A stretch of DNA of 64,000 nucleotides, taken from Chrysophaeum taylorii (taxonomy: Eukaryota; Sar; Pelagophyceae; Pelagomonadales; Pelagomonadaceae). Where the stretch lies: positions 62,001 through 126,000 of the forward strand of contig JAQMWT010000670.1 of NCBI GenBank assembly GCA_029834535.1, written 5' to 3'. Position numbers and translations under genes: made by a program. Position 1 is the stretch's first letter, and each line of letters begins with the position of its first letter. Below are positions 12,456-21,493 of this stretch, one piece after another. The notes below the pieces were generated by a model, which had not been told where the DNA came from, searched no databases, and saw only the letters and a list, made by a program, of their open reading frames with translations.

Positions 12456-13112
12456 TTCAAAGCGAAAATTGGAAAGTACAAAGGAGGAACGATATAATAT
12501 TGAATTAATATCGATATTAAATGATATTATTTTTTGGCTCGTTGAAAAAACGTCGTGTTGTTAAGCTGTTCGACTACGAATCGATACACACTGTGTGGCG
12601 GCGGTAACGCCCTTCCCTGCCTCTTGCCTTGAACTTGGAGATGTCACCCTGTCTGCTTTCCCTCCTGGAACCTCACCTGCTTGAGATTCCTATCCACCTC
12701 CCAAACTATTGATTCTAGCTTGAACTCCCCTTTGAACATACTTTTGGCCAAGCTCAATATGTAGGCGCCATGGGCGGGCCTGTGCCTGGATCACTCACGG
12801 TTCGGACATTTTGTAGATCCCGCCGGTCCTACCTAGGGAAGTGGGTGAACTGAGTTTCCGCTAGAGTGGTAGATTACGAAGGATCGCTGGTGATTGATTC
12901 GGACAAAAGGAATCTTCCACGATGGATTGTGGTCGATCAAAGGGGTAGCTTCTTGGTTCATTTCGAACTACAGTTGTAGACTGGGCTGACTTGAGAATAC
13001 TGAACAGCTTAAAACGTTTTTTTATAACGGGCCAAAATGTAATTTCGTTTTGTATCGATATTATTTTAATATTATATCGTTTCGTTTGTATTTTTTCAAT
13101 TTTCGCTTTGAA
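12456..13112. mobile_element. Non-coding DNA transposon with long terminal inverted repeats
   Basis: The ends 12456-12550 and 13019-13112 are imperfect inverted repeats of about 95 bp, roughly 80% alike. Both start TTCAAAGCGAAAATTG and share AT-rich stretches around ATATAATATT and TAATATCGATA, then GGCYCGTT. The 460-bp middle shows no coding potential. Size and structure fit a MITE-like, non-autonomous DNA transposon. No target-site duplication is visible, and the superfamily cannot be given. It abuts the hAT transposase remnant on its right and may be related to it. Confidence 0.72.
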
Positions 13113-13141
13113 GAGCCTCTCAGCGCGTCGTCAGTACTTGG

Positions 13142-14349
13142 TTGTCCAGTACTTTCGAGATTGCGTCGATGGCGCCGAAGGTTGGTCGCAAAAAGAGCAT
13201 CGTCGCGGACTATATCGTAAAGGGACCTGCGAATTCCGAGAATCAAACGACGTATTCTTGTGCGGCGCATGGCTGCATCTATTCGAAGGAGACGCAGACA
13301 TGGACGGCGTCGTACTGGGCGGATCATATTGTTGGGTGCAAGTTTACTACTGATGAGGTCAAAAACGCCGTCGCCAAGTCCACAAGTACGACGAAGACGC
13401 GGGCCTTTTTGAGCACTATGGAGAAGAGGGCCACGGAACTGGTGACGTGCGCCATGTCTGAATCGATCTGCGTCCCCTCTAAGCGAACTACCGAGTCCGA
13501 GCCAGCCGCGAGCAGTAAGAGTAAGCAGTAAGCAGGCCCGGGTCACTGGCTGCTTTGACCGTTGTGACGACGCGCGTGCACATCGCATCACCGCGACGAT
13601 CACCCTGTTCGTTGTCGGATGCGCTCTCCCGTTCTCCATCGCGGCAGGTTGGTCTCCTGGACTCGCTGCACATCTTCGCCTGGCTGGTAGACTCGTTCAC
13701 AACGCCGACGTATGATGAGCTTCTTAATGTGAAGGACTTGGAAGACCACGGCATCAAGATAATCGAGCGGTTCTACCCAGACTCTACTGATCGCGAGGTG
13801 GCCTTCACCGAGCTCAAGCAGATCGCTCTCCGCCGGGGCTAGCGGGCCGCGCTCATCGAACGCAAGCAGTCCCTCATCAAACCGCCCACCGACATGCGAC
13901 TCAAGACGTCCACCGAGCGCGAGATCTTTGAGCAGTCGCGGATGATGTCCGTCGCCGACGACTCGCGAATCGCCGGCATCAAGCAATTCCCAAAGATCAC
14001 CCCCATCGCCATCCGCATCGACGAGATGGCTGTCCAGTCTGCCGACGTCGAGCGAGTCTGCAAGACCCACAAGCTCATCCATACCAAGACGCGCAACCGC
14101 CTCTACACCCTCACCGTCCATCGCCTTCTCTTTACCTACGTCAACCTCCGCCTCCTCAACAAGTGCACTGAGGAGCTCGGCGACTTTTTTCCTCATGCAG
14201 ACGCTGAGCAACTGCCACGACGAGGACGAGACCCCTCTCGACCAGCCGGGCGCTCCGACTACGAAGACCCAGCCGCAGTCGCCGATGACGCCTCCTTCGT
14301 CGCCGCAGTCTGGCTCGACGACGAGAGCATTTATTTATTCCGAGATAGA
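13142..14349 (+). pseudogene. hAT-superfamily transposase remnant
   Basis: Two conserved ends of a hAT transposase are present. At 13171-13531 an N-terminal BED-type zinc finger is read: the pattern YSCAAHGCIYS, then a Trp, then DHIVGC. At about 13850-14200 is the C-terminal dimerisation region (VERVCKTHKLIHTKTRNRL, then YVNLRLL), the most conserved hAT block, which normally reads close to RxxxxxGLIHSKxRNRL. The catalytic core that should separate them (over 1 kb in intact hATs) is missing, the two parts are in different frames, and an in-frame stop lies at 13840-13842. The gene is therefore an internally deleted relic. Copia element D1 inserted at its 3' end, duplicating AGTTG. Confidence 0.78.
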
Positions 14350-14354
14350 AGTTG

Positions 14355-14450
14355 TGTGAAGAAGCTATGACACTTACCCCTGCACCACGTATCCAGTATC
14401 CTTACGTCTTTCTCTTATCGCTAGTCTAACGCCTCATACCATTCGTAACA
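14355..14450 (+). repeat. 5' LTR of D1
   Basis: 96 bp, TG...CA ends, differing by one base from 19604-19699. Confidence 0.93.
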
Positions 14451-14567
14451 TGGTACCAGGTGTTCCAGGTGTCCAAGGTCGAACGCCCTGAGCTTGACTT
14501 CACGGATAACGGCGACTCCTCCTCGGCTTCAATTCATTGCTACGTGTTCGGTTCGTTATCGTTTATC

Positions 14568-17500
14568 ATGTCCTCGATCGAAATTAAGGATAGCAAGCTT
14601 TCGCAAAAACTCGATGCTTTCAGTGGTGAGCGACATCTTTTTCACCAATGGACCCGACGCCTGGAAAACATGATCATTTCCACCGGTGATCGCATTATCT
14701 TGACCACTGACACTTGGACTAGCATTTCCGCTTCTGGCTGCTCTGAAGAAGAATTTGGTCTCAAGCAGCAACGCTGGTACAGTGCACTCTTCATGGCACT
14801 ACCAATGCATGATACTGATCGTGCGGATATCCGTGAAAACCGCGATATGAACTTCACGCGGCTTTACAAACGCATTACTGATGTTTACATGGGTCATGGA
14901 GATCGTGTCGCTCAGTCTGCAATTGCTTCACTGCATTCCTTGGTGTGCAACAACATCGATGAACTTGAGTCTTTTCTTAACAAGTTCATTACTGGTGTTC
15001 AAGTTGCTCGGCATCATCAAGATTTCCCTGACTCAAGTGCATTGCAGTTGCTTCAAACGAAAATCCCCGACTCGCTCTTGTCTAAGGATCTCATTGCACT
15101 TGATCCTAAATTGCGCACATATGATGGTTTCGTTGATCGCCTCCACAGTAAAGTTTTTGATTATCTTCAGACCAAGTCTGTGCACGTCCATGCTACGTTC
15201 CGTGAAAGTCCCCGTCATCGTGAACGTTCCAACTTTTATGGTCGCCATCCTTCTGAAAAGTATTTTCATCGCTTCAATGCTTTGCGCTCTCAACAACGTT
15301 CTAGCCCACGCCCCTCTTTTCGATCATCATTCCGTCACCCACCTTTATCTTCACGTGGTTTTCATCGCAAGCGCCAACGCCATACTGATCTTTGTCACTT
15401 TTGTGGTATTCCTGGCCATCACCAGAAAGACTGTCATAAGCGTCAGCGCTATTTGCACTCACAAGCTACCGCCCGCCCACGGCATCAACACCAATACCCA
15501 CGTCGGTTGCATTCCCAATACCCACCTCGGTCCACTCCCCAATACCCACCTAGGCCCCATCCACCCTTCTACCAACACCATCTTTTTACCCCCAATCCAC
15601 CCTTGCCACCATCTCAATCCTCTCCGCCGCTTCTTGCGTTGCCACCCTCCACCACACCCTCTGTCCCGCCTTCCACCGCTGTCACCCTTCCTGACCCATC
15701 CCTTTCTGCACCCACCTACCCGTCCTACAATTTCCACCTTCTTTCCATCTCCCCCTCCATTCACCAAGTCCTTTCCTCCACCAACGCCCTTACCGCTCTG
15801 CTCACCGCTCGTGAGCGCGACTACCTTCACAGCACCAACCTTCGTCTCGTTGTCTATGATACCGGCGCCAACGTCAGCCTTTTTAATTCTCCCGCTGGCT
15901 TCACTGACCTGGACAACACTCAACAGCATTCCATCACTTCTGCTATCGGCACTGGCTCTGTTTCTGGTTCTGGCACTGCTCACTTAACGTTCCCTTCAAT
16001 TGGTCCTCTTGACAATCGTGGTCTTCCTTCTCCTGCACCCACTCTTTCCGCCCCTCATGGTATACATGTCGCGTTTCCGCATACCCTCATCTCTCCTGGC
16101 CTTGGTGACAAACGGATTCTTTCGGATCATTCCCTTGAACAAGTTGGTTACGATTGCCACACCATTCAGGCCGTTGATCCTGCTTATCCGCAACGTATTT
16201 TACGTCACCACCAAACGCATCACGTTATTCCCCTGCTTCGTCGCTGTGGTCTTCTTTTGATCGTCTGTTTGATCGGCAATACGACCGCTGCGCCCTACAC
16301 GGACTACGTTTCACATTTTGTGGCATTTTCTTCTTCCCCTCGTGTCCATGATCCTTGTGCGTTTCCCGCTGTGTCTCAACGCACTCAACTCACTTTCGAT
16401 CTTTGGCATGCTCGTCTTGGTCATTATAGTCCTGCCTATATTCGGCGTTTGTCTTCTCTTGCTGTTGGCGCACCGTTTTCCCCGAGCTCCGCGTCGCTTT
16501 CTTTTTGTCCTGCTTGTGCTCTCGGTAAAATGCATGCTGCGCATGTTGGCCAACGTAAAGCTCATGCTTCCACTTCGTCTCCTTCCTCCGAGCCTTTGTC
16601 TCGTCCACGTGCCGTTGCGCCCTGCCTTATTATCCACGCCGATCTCATGTTTGCTGGCGTCCCATCCTACATATATCACGATCGCGCGATCCTCACGTTT
16701 GTCGATGATCATACGCGCCGCCGCACGCGTTACTTTGCTCCACGACACGATGCCCTTACGAACGCTCGACAACTCGAACTTTTTCTGTCTACCGTGGTTC
16801 GCCCATTCGGATATCGCGTTGCCCTCATCTACACTGATCGTGACCGCTCTCTTATGGGCCAATTCGAAACCTTCTGTCTGGGCAACAATATTGCGCTTCG
16901 GCGCGCTCCGGCAGCACAGTCCAAAACTTCACAGGCTCACGCTTTTTCCGGTGTTGTGGAACGCTCTCATCGCGCAACCGCGGATATTACTCGCACTCTT
17001 TTGGTACATGCGCACCGTCCACCTGATTTTTGGCGATGGGCCATGGAAACGGCTGACTTCATCTCTGAGCGTATGCCAAATGCCTCTAATCCTGGATATA
17101 TGACGCCATATGAAATGCTACATGAAACACTCCCGCGTGTCGATTTTCTTCGTGTTTGGGGCTGTCCTGCTGCAATTCTTACTGGCGACAAATGGCCTAC
17201 CAAAGCTATAACCGGTATCTTCATTGGGTATCCCTCTGCAGGCCCTGGATATCGCATATTGCTTCAACGCCCCACAGGTCCTGTCATCCACACCTCGATT
17301 GATGTTGTTTTTGACGAAAATTTCGCTCTGCGTAAGTCACTGTCCACCCAACCCCTTCCTCCGTCTCTCGTGGATTCTCGTTTTCCTGACTTGTTTTATT
17401 ACGACCCTCGTTTATCTTCGGCCGTAAGCCCAATATCTTCTGTTTTTGATGCTCCAGAGCCGGCCTTATCGGGACTGATCACCCCAGCGTCACTGCCCAC

Positions 17501-19427
17501 AATGTTACCGGCCAATACGAAACATGCACCATTACGTCGTGCCAAACGGGGCCGACCGCGCAAAGTCGACCAACCAACAAACTTTTTTACGGGCCATGTT
17601 TCATCCTGTCACAATGGTGATACGGGCCATTCTGATGTTGATACGGGCCATTCTGTTTCCTCTGTCGTTTCTGTTTCCCCCTGTCACTCTTTGTATGTCT
17701 CTTCTGTTAGCTTTCGTTTGTTAGTTCATTATGTCTTCCTTCCCCTTTGTTTAGCTAACACCCTTGTTGATCCTCATGCACACGTTTATTACTCTGCTTC
17801 CGAAGAAATGTCCCAGTATTCAGACCTTGACGAAACTACTCTCACTTCCACCCATTTACGTGAAGCTTTAGCTCCGACCAATCCTGAGCGTCCTGGCTGG
17901 TTGCAAGCCATCGCTAAAGAATACAGCTCTCTTGGTCAACTTGGTTGTTGGGATGTGATTCGCCTCCCTCAGACTTTTTCTGGCAACATTTGTACCCTCA
18001 AGTGGATCCTCCGCAAGAAGTATGACTCTGGCCGCTTCAAATCGTACAAGGCTCGCCTTGTCGTCCGCGGTTACACCCAGGTTCACGGCATTGATTATCA
18101 TGACACCTACTCACCGGTTGCCAACATCGTCACGATCCGTTTCTTTCTGACCTTTGTCGCTGTTCATGACTGGGATTTGCACAAGTTGGATGTTAGCTCC
18201 GCTTTTATTCAAGCTCCCATTGACGAAGACATCTATGTCTGGCCACCCGAAGGCTATGCTCCTCGCCAACCCACCGATGGTTCCAAAATCGTTTACAAGC
18301 TCCGTCGCTCTTGGTATGGTTGCAAACAAGCTTGTCGCAATTGGTGGCTTTATTTGGAACGCTTCCTTCTCAATGATTGTGGCTTCGTCCGCGGATCTGG
18401 TGACACTTGCCATTACAAGCTCGTGCTCAATTCTACCGTGGTCCCCCGTCTCGTTTTGGTCGTTGATGATCTTCTTGTGGCGCACCCTCCTCATTGCATT
18501 GGCCATTACCAAGCCTTTTTCCTCCGTTTCCGCGCTTTCACTGACGTCAATGAACTCGATCTCACCTCTTACGTTGGTCTTCGCATTACGCGTGATCGCC
18601 CTCGGAGAACCCTCACTCTTGACCAATCCCATGCTATCCGTGAAATCCTTACCGAACATCGCTTCATCAACAGTAAACCCGAACTCACTCCCGCTCCCAA
18701 AGGTCTTCATCTTTCTGCGGCTGATTGTCCGGCTCCTGGTTCTCCAGATCACATCTTCATGGCACGCATCCCTTTTCGCCGTATTGTTGGCTGTGTCCTC
18801 TTCATCTCCATCATGACTCGCCCTGATATCACTTGGTCCGTCAATCAGTGTGCGCGTTTTTCCCACAATCCTGGTAAACCCCACTGGCACGCTTTATCCC
18901 ACACTCTGCGTTATCTCAACGGTTCTCAGGATCTTGCCCTTATTCTTGGTCGCGATTCTACCCTTCATCTCTGTGGTTATTCCGACTCCAGCTGGGCCGA
19001 CGACCCTGATGACCGCCACTCTACAAGTGGGTTTTGTTTTCTTCTCAGCGGCTCTATGATAGCCTACTGCTCCCGCTCGCAATACTTACTTGATCGTTCT
19101 TCTTTCGATGCTGAATTGCTTGCTCTTTACGCTGCTACTGCTGAGCTCTCTTGGCTTCTCAAACTTGTTGATGACTTTGATCTCCCTCGTCACACGGTCC
19201 CAATGTATGTTGATAATAGCACCACCGTCACCCAAGTTCGTCTCCAATGTCTCACACGGCGCACCCGCCATATTGACATTCGCTTTTACAGTACCGCCGA
19301 ATATCATCGCAACCACATCATCGATCTCAAGCACATACCCCGCCTTAACAATCTTAGCGACATTTTCACCCGCAGTACGGAAGCTCCTTCCTTCCTCCGG
19401 CTTCGTGCTCGTTACCTCACTTCGTGA
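14568..19427 (+). CDS. Copia Gag-Pol polyprotein of element D1
   Basis: One continuous frame of 1619 codons from ATG 14568 (MSSIEIKDSK). The frame is open upstream to 14460, but the 14568 start is favoured because the related D2 copy has an insertion just before this same ATG. Gag is at about 14568-15450 and ends in a CX2CX4HX4C knuckle (CHFCGIPGHHQKDC). Aspartic protease YDTGANVSL is near 15855. The GAG-pre-integrase segment (LWHARLGH) is near 16405, with the integrase core about 16620-17330. Reverse transcriptase is at about 17960-18700 (HKLDVSSAFIQAP, LVVDDLLVAH) and RNase H at about 18960-19420 (GYSDSSWADDPDDRHSTSG, SSFDAELLALYAATAE). The product would form particles and copy and integrate the element. 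Its GC content is lower than that of the host genes. Confidence 0.93.
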   Translation: MSSIEIKDSKLSQKLDAFSGERHLFHQWTRRLENMIISTGDRIILTTDTWTSISASGCSEEEFGLKQQRWYSALFMALPMHDTDRADIRENRDMNFTRLYKRITDVYMGHGDRVAQSAIASLHSLVCNNIDELESFLNKFITGVQVARHHQDFPDSSALQLLQTKIPDSLLSKDLIALDPKLRTYDGFVDRLHSKVFDYLQTKSVHVHATFRESPRHRERSNFYGRHPSEKYFHRFNALRSQQRSSPRPSFRSSFRHPPLSSRGFHRKRQRHTDLCHFCGIPGHHQKDCHKRQRYLHSQATARPRHQHQYPRRLHSQYPPRSTPQYPPRPHPPFYQHHLFTPNPPLPPSQSSPPLLALPPSTTPSVPPSTAVTLPDPSLSAPTYPSYNFHLLSISPSIHQVLSSTNALTALLTARERDYLHSTNLRLVVYDTGANVSLFNSPAGFTDLDNTQQHSITSAIGTGSVSGSGTAHLTFPSIGPLDNRGLPSPAPTLSAPHGIHVAFPHTLISPGLGDKRILSDHSLEQVGYDCHTIQAVDPAYPQRILRHHQTHHVIPLLRRCGLLLIVCLIGNTTAAPYTDYVSHFVAFSSSPRVHDPCAFPAVSQRTQLTFDLWHARLGHYSPAYIRRLSSLAVGAPFSPSSASLSFCPACALGKMHAAHVGQRKAHASTSSPSSEPLSRPRAVAPCLIIHADLMFAGVPSYIYHDRAILTFVDDHTRRRTRYFAPRHDALTNARQLELFLSTVVRPFGYRVALIYTDRDRSLMGQFETFCLGNNIALRRAPAAQSKTSQAHAFSGVVERSHRATADITRTLLVHAHRPPDFWRWAMETADFISERMPNASNPGYMTPYEMLHETLPRVDFLRVWGCPAAILTGDKWPTKAITGIFIGYPSAGPGYRILLQRPTGPVIHTSIDVVFDENFALRKSLSTQPLPPSLVDSRFPDLFYYDPRLSSAVSPISSVFDAPEPALSGLITPASLPTMLPANTKHAPLRRAKRGRPRKVDQPTNFFTGHVSSCHNGDTGHSDVDTGHSVSSVVSVSPCHSLYVSSVSFRLLVHYVFLPLCLANTLVDPHAHVYYSASEEMSQYSDLDETTLTSTHLREALAPTNPERPGWLQAIAKEYSSLGQLGCWDVIRLPQTFSGNICTLKWILRKKYDSGRFKSYKARLVVRGYTQVHGIDYHDTYSPVANIVTIRFFLTFVAVHDWDLHKLDVSSAFIQAPIDEDIYVWPPEGYAPRQPTDGSKIVYKLRRSWYGCKQACRNWWLYLERFLLNDCGFVRGSGDTCHYKLVLNSTVVPRLVLVVDDLLVAHPPHCIGHYQAFFLRFRAFTDVNELDLTSYVGLRITRDRPRRTLTLDQSHAIREILTEHRFINSKPELTPAPKGLHLSAADCPAPGSPDHIFMARIPFRRIVGCVLFISIMTRPDITWSVNQCARFSHNPGKPHWHALSHTLRYLNGSQDLALILGRDSTLHLCGYSDSSWADDPDDRHSTSGFCFLLSGSMIAYCSRSQYLLDRSSFDAELLALYAATAELSWLLKLVDDFDLPRHTVPMYVDNSTTVTQVRLQCLTRRTRHIDIRFYSTAEYHRNHIIDLKHIPRLNNLSDIFTRSTEAPSFLRLRARYLTS

Positions 19428-19603
19428 TCTTCGCCCTGATCTCTGTTGTCTCTTTTTCTTGCCACAATGCCTCTGTGACGTCTTCCTCAGAGCTTCTCCT
19501 CTGTGAGCGTCTCACTTACCCCTTTTTCTTTTTCCTTCTTTTCCAGCACCTGTGTGAGGACCTCACTTACCCCTTTTTCCTTTTCCTTCTTTTCCAGCAC
19601 CTG

Positions 19604-19699
19604 TGTGAAGAAGCTATGACACTTACCCCTGCACCACGTATCCAGTATCCTTACGTCATTCTCTTATCGCTAGTCTAACGCCTCATACCATTCGTAACA
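19604..19699 (+). repeat. 3' LTR of D1
   Basis: 96 bp, one difference from the 5' LTR; followed by the target duplication AGTTG. Confidence 0.93.
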
Positions 19700-19704
19700 A
19701 GTTG

Positions 19705-19833
19705 GGCTGTTGGCTGTTGGTTTGTCTAATTTTGTATAGGCGTTTTTTTTTTTTAAATGGCATCTATATAATATCAATATAAAAAAAAACGATATTATAA
19801 TATTTTTGGTAATATAATATACTATATTATATA
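19705..19833. other. AT-rich stretch between D1 and the composite element
   Basis: No gene. It holds a run of T followed by AT-rich palindromic sequence (ATATAATATCAATA, CGATATTATAATATT) resembling the AT-rich parts of the TIR element at 12456-13112. It may be the far end of the DNA transposon that D1 split; this is inference. Confidence 0.4.
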
Positions 19834-19891
19834 GCGCTGCTCAAGTCTGACTTGAGAATAGAACTGAAAGAGGTTTGTTTTAAAGCTCGAC
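19834..19891 (+). repeat. 58-bp direct repeat, left copy
   Basis: Identical to 23760-23817 (starts GCGCTGCTCAAGTCTGACTT, ends AGCTCGAC). The two copies bracket the composite element 19892-23728. Confidence 0.93.
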
Positions 19892-20740
19892 AAGTGCAGG
19901 CCAGTAAGTTCACCTAGTCCCAATCTCTAACCCCAGTAAGTTCACCTGGTCCCAGTAAGTTTCATATAAGTTCACCTGGTCAGTAAGTTCACCTAGCTCA
20001 CACCAACTCCTTTGAGCTCGTCGCTCTCGCCTCCGCCAATCTAAGCTGCTTCGATCCGCACGCGCCGCCAACCTTTGAGTGAGTTTACTCTAAACACCCT
20101 TTGCTCTAAAACCCCAGTATGTTCACCTGGTCCCAGTTTCACCTGGTCACCAAGTGCAGGCCAGTAAGTTCACCTAGTCCCAATCTCTAACCCCAGTAAG
20201 TCTCAACCCCCAGTAAGTTCACCTCAGTAAGTTTCATATAAGTTCACCTGGTCAGTAAGTTCACCTAGCTCACACCAACTCCTTTGAGCTCGTCGCTCTC
20301 GCCTCCGCCAATCTAAGCTGCTTCGATCCGCACGCGCCGCCAACCTTTGAGTGCGTTTACTCTAAACACCCTTCGCTCTAAAACCCCAGTATGTTCACCT
20401 GGTCCCAGTTTCACCTGGTCACCAAGTGCAGGCCAGTAAGTTCACCTAGTCCCAATCTCTAACCCCAGTAAGTTCACCTAATCCCAGTAAGTTTCATATA
20501 AGTTCACCTGGTCAGTAAGTCCACCGAGCTCTAACCAACTCCTTTGAGCTCGTCGCTCTCGCCTCCGCCAATCTAAGCTGCTTTGGTCCGCACGCGCCGC
20601 CAACCTTTGAGTTTACTCTAAAAACCCTTTTTTCTGAAAACCCCAGTATGTTCACCTGGTCACGCAGTCCACCTAGTCCCAATCTCTAACCCCAGTAAGT
20701 TCACGTGGTCCCAGTAAGTTCACCTATAGTGCGCGTGTAG
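19892..20740. repeat. Tandem array of AGTAAGTTCACC-containing units
   Basis: Three long units of about 250 bp, each with several CCAGTAAGTTCACCTRGTCC motifs and a constant GAGCTCGTCGCTCTCGCC core followed by a CCGCACGCGCCGCCAACC block. Similar arrays occur at 32141-32470 and, inverted, 52880-53267, always on the 3' side of the helicase fragment. No coding potential. Confidence 0.88.
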
Positions 20741-21330
20741 ACGCCGGGAGGGGGCTTATCGGCATTGCGCAGCACGTGTGGGGTAGGGCGGAGTCGTCGA
20801 CCCAGAAGAGGATATCCTCGGGGTTGCCGATTGACAGAGAGCCACGTCGAGCTGGACGTGGCAGAAGACGGGCTTCGCCAAGAGGACGCCGACCTCGCGG
20901 GACGTCTGGCCCTGGCTCTTGTTGATCGTTTGGCGTAGGCGGGCCTTAAGCGAAACAGGTTGGAGGAGCCTCGGTGACAACGACGCGATCGATCATGTAT
21001 CTGGTACCGTTGCAGTGGCCGTGCGACGGGTCGAGGTTGCGAAGACATTAAGCTCGCGATCAAAGTCAGCATGCCGTTGGTTGTCAGGGAGTTGAAAACT
21101 CTACTGTAAAGAGCGAGGCGTCGTCTTCCGACCCAGCCTAGTCAGCCGAAAAGAACTCCGACGCCTCGTCTCCGGGAAAAAAAGGCCGCGGTCATGCGCG
21201 CGTTGTCAGCATCGACAACATCGTTTCGACGGGGCGTGAGAATGGCGCGCTGAAAGAGCCGCCGCGGGTCGTGGAAATAGTCTGCGAGGTCGCCGTAGAC
21301 GGCTTGGAGGATCACTGTCTGGCTCTCGCG
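20740..21330 (-). pseudogene. Helitron/PIF1-family helicase C-terminal fragment (copy 1)
   Basis: Reading the minus strand in several frames gives the C-terminal blocks of the PIF1-like helicase of Helitrons: RAILTPRRNDVVDADNARM near 21215, RNLDPSHGHCNGTRYMI near 21015, and QTINKSQGQT followed by a KPVFCHVQLDVAL segment at 20850-20930. These match the family blocks LRNLDP..G.CNGTR and TINKSQGQT..VG..L..PVFSHGQLYVA. Such helicases unwind DNA during rolling-circle transposition. The fragment is broken by frame changes and lacks the Walker A/B half and the Rep domain. Its two sister copies break in partly different places, so all three are non-coding passengers. Confidence 0.82.
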
Positions 21331-21390
21331 CCTACCTGATCCTTACTCTCGCTCCTACATGATCCTTACCCTAAATCGAGGGACAAACTT

Positions 21391-21490
21391 ATCTCCGCCC
21401 GTCAGGCACATCCCTCATACCCCACAAACCCACCCACATCCTTCATGCTCCCCACACACCCCCCCCCCTCTTAGCAGTCGACATTTAAAG
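21391..21490 (+). repeat. LINE 3'-end repeat, upstream copy
   Basis: Near-identical to 23576-23690 (CGCCCGTCAGGCACATCCCT ... CTTAGCAGTCGACATTTAAAGACA). It precedes the LINE open frame, so the LINE lies between two copies of its own 3' end. Confidence 0.85.
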
Positions 21491-21493
21491 ACA

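Larger units (their letters stand above)
14355..19699 (+). mobile_element. Copia LTR element D1, whole-looking and young
   Basis: Complete Copia element of 5345 bp. The 96-bp LTRs (TGTGAAG...GTAACA) differ at one position, and a perfect 5-bp target duplication AGTTG lies at 14350-14354 and 19700-19704. A single long open frame covers gag, protease, integrase, reverse transcriptase and RNase H. The 5' leader right after the LTR starts TGGTACCAGG, where a primer-binding site is expected. About 175 bp between the frame's end and the 3' LTR contains two copies of a pyrimidine-rich CACTTACCCCTTTTT unit. It looks whole; LTR identity and the target duplication suggest a recent insertion, into a hAT relic. 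Confidence 0.95.

Noticed and set aside
19892-20740. CRISPR-like repeated AGTAAGTTCACC pattern
   Set aside because: Spacing is irregular, the units are nested in 250-bp repeats, copies are dispersed with a transposon, and the host is eukaryotic.
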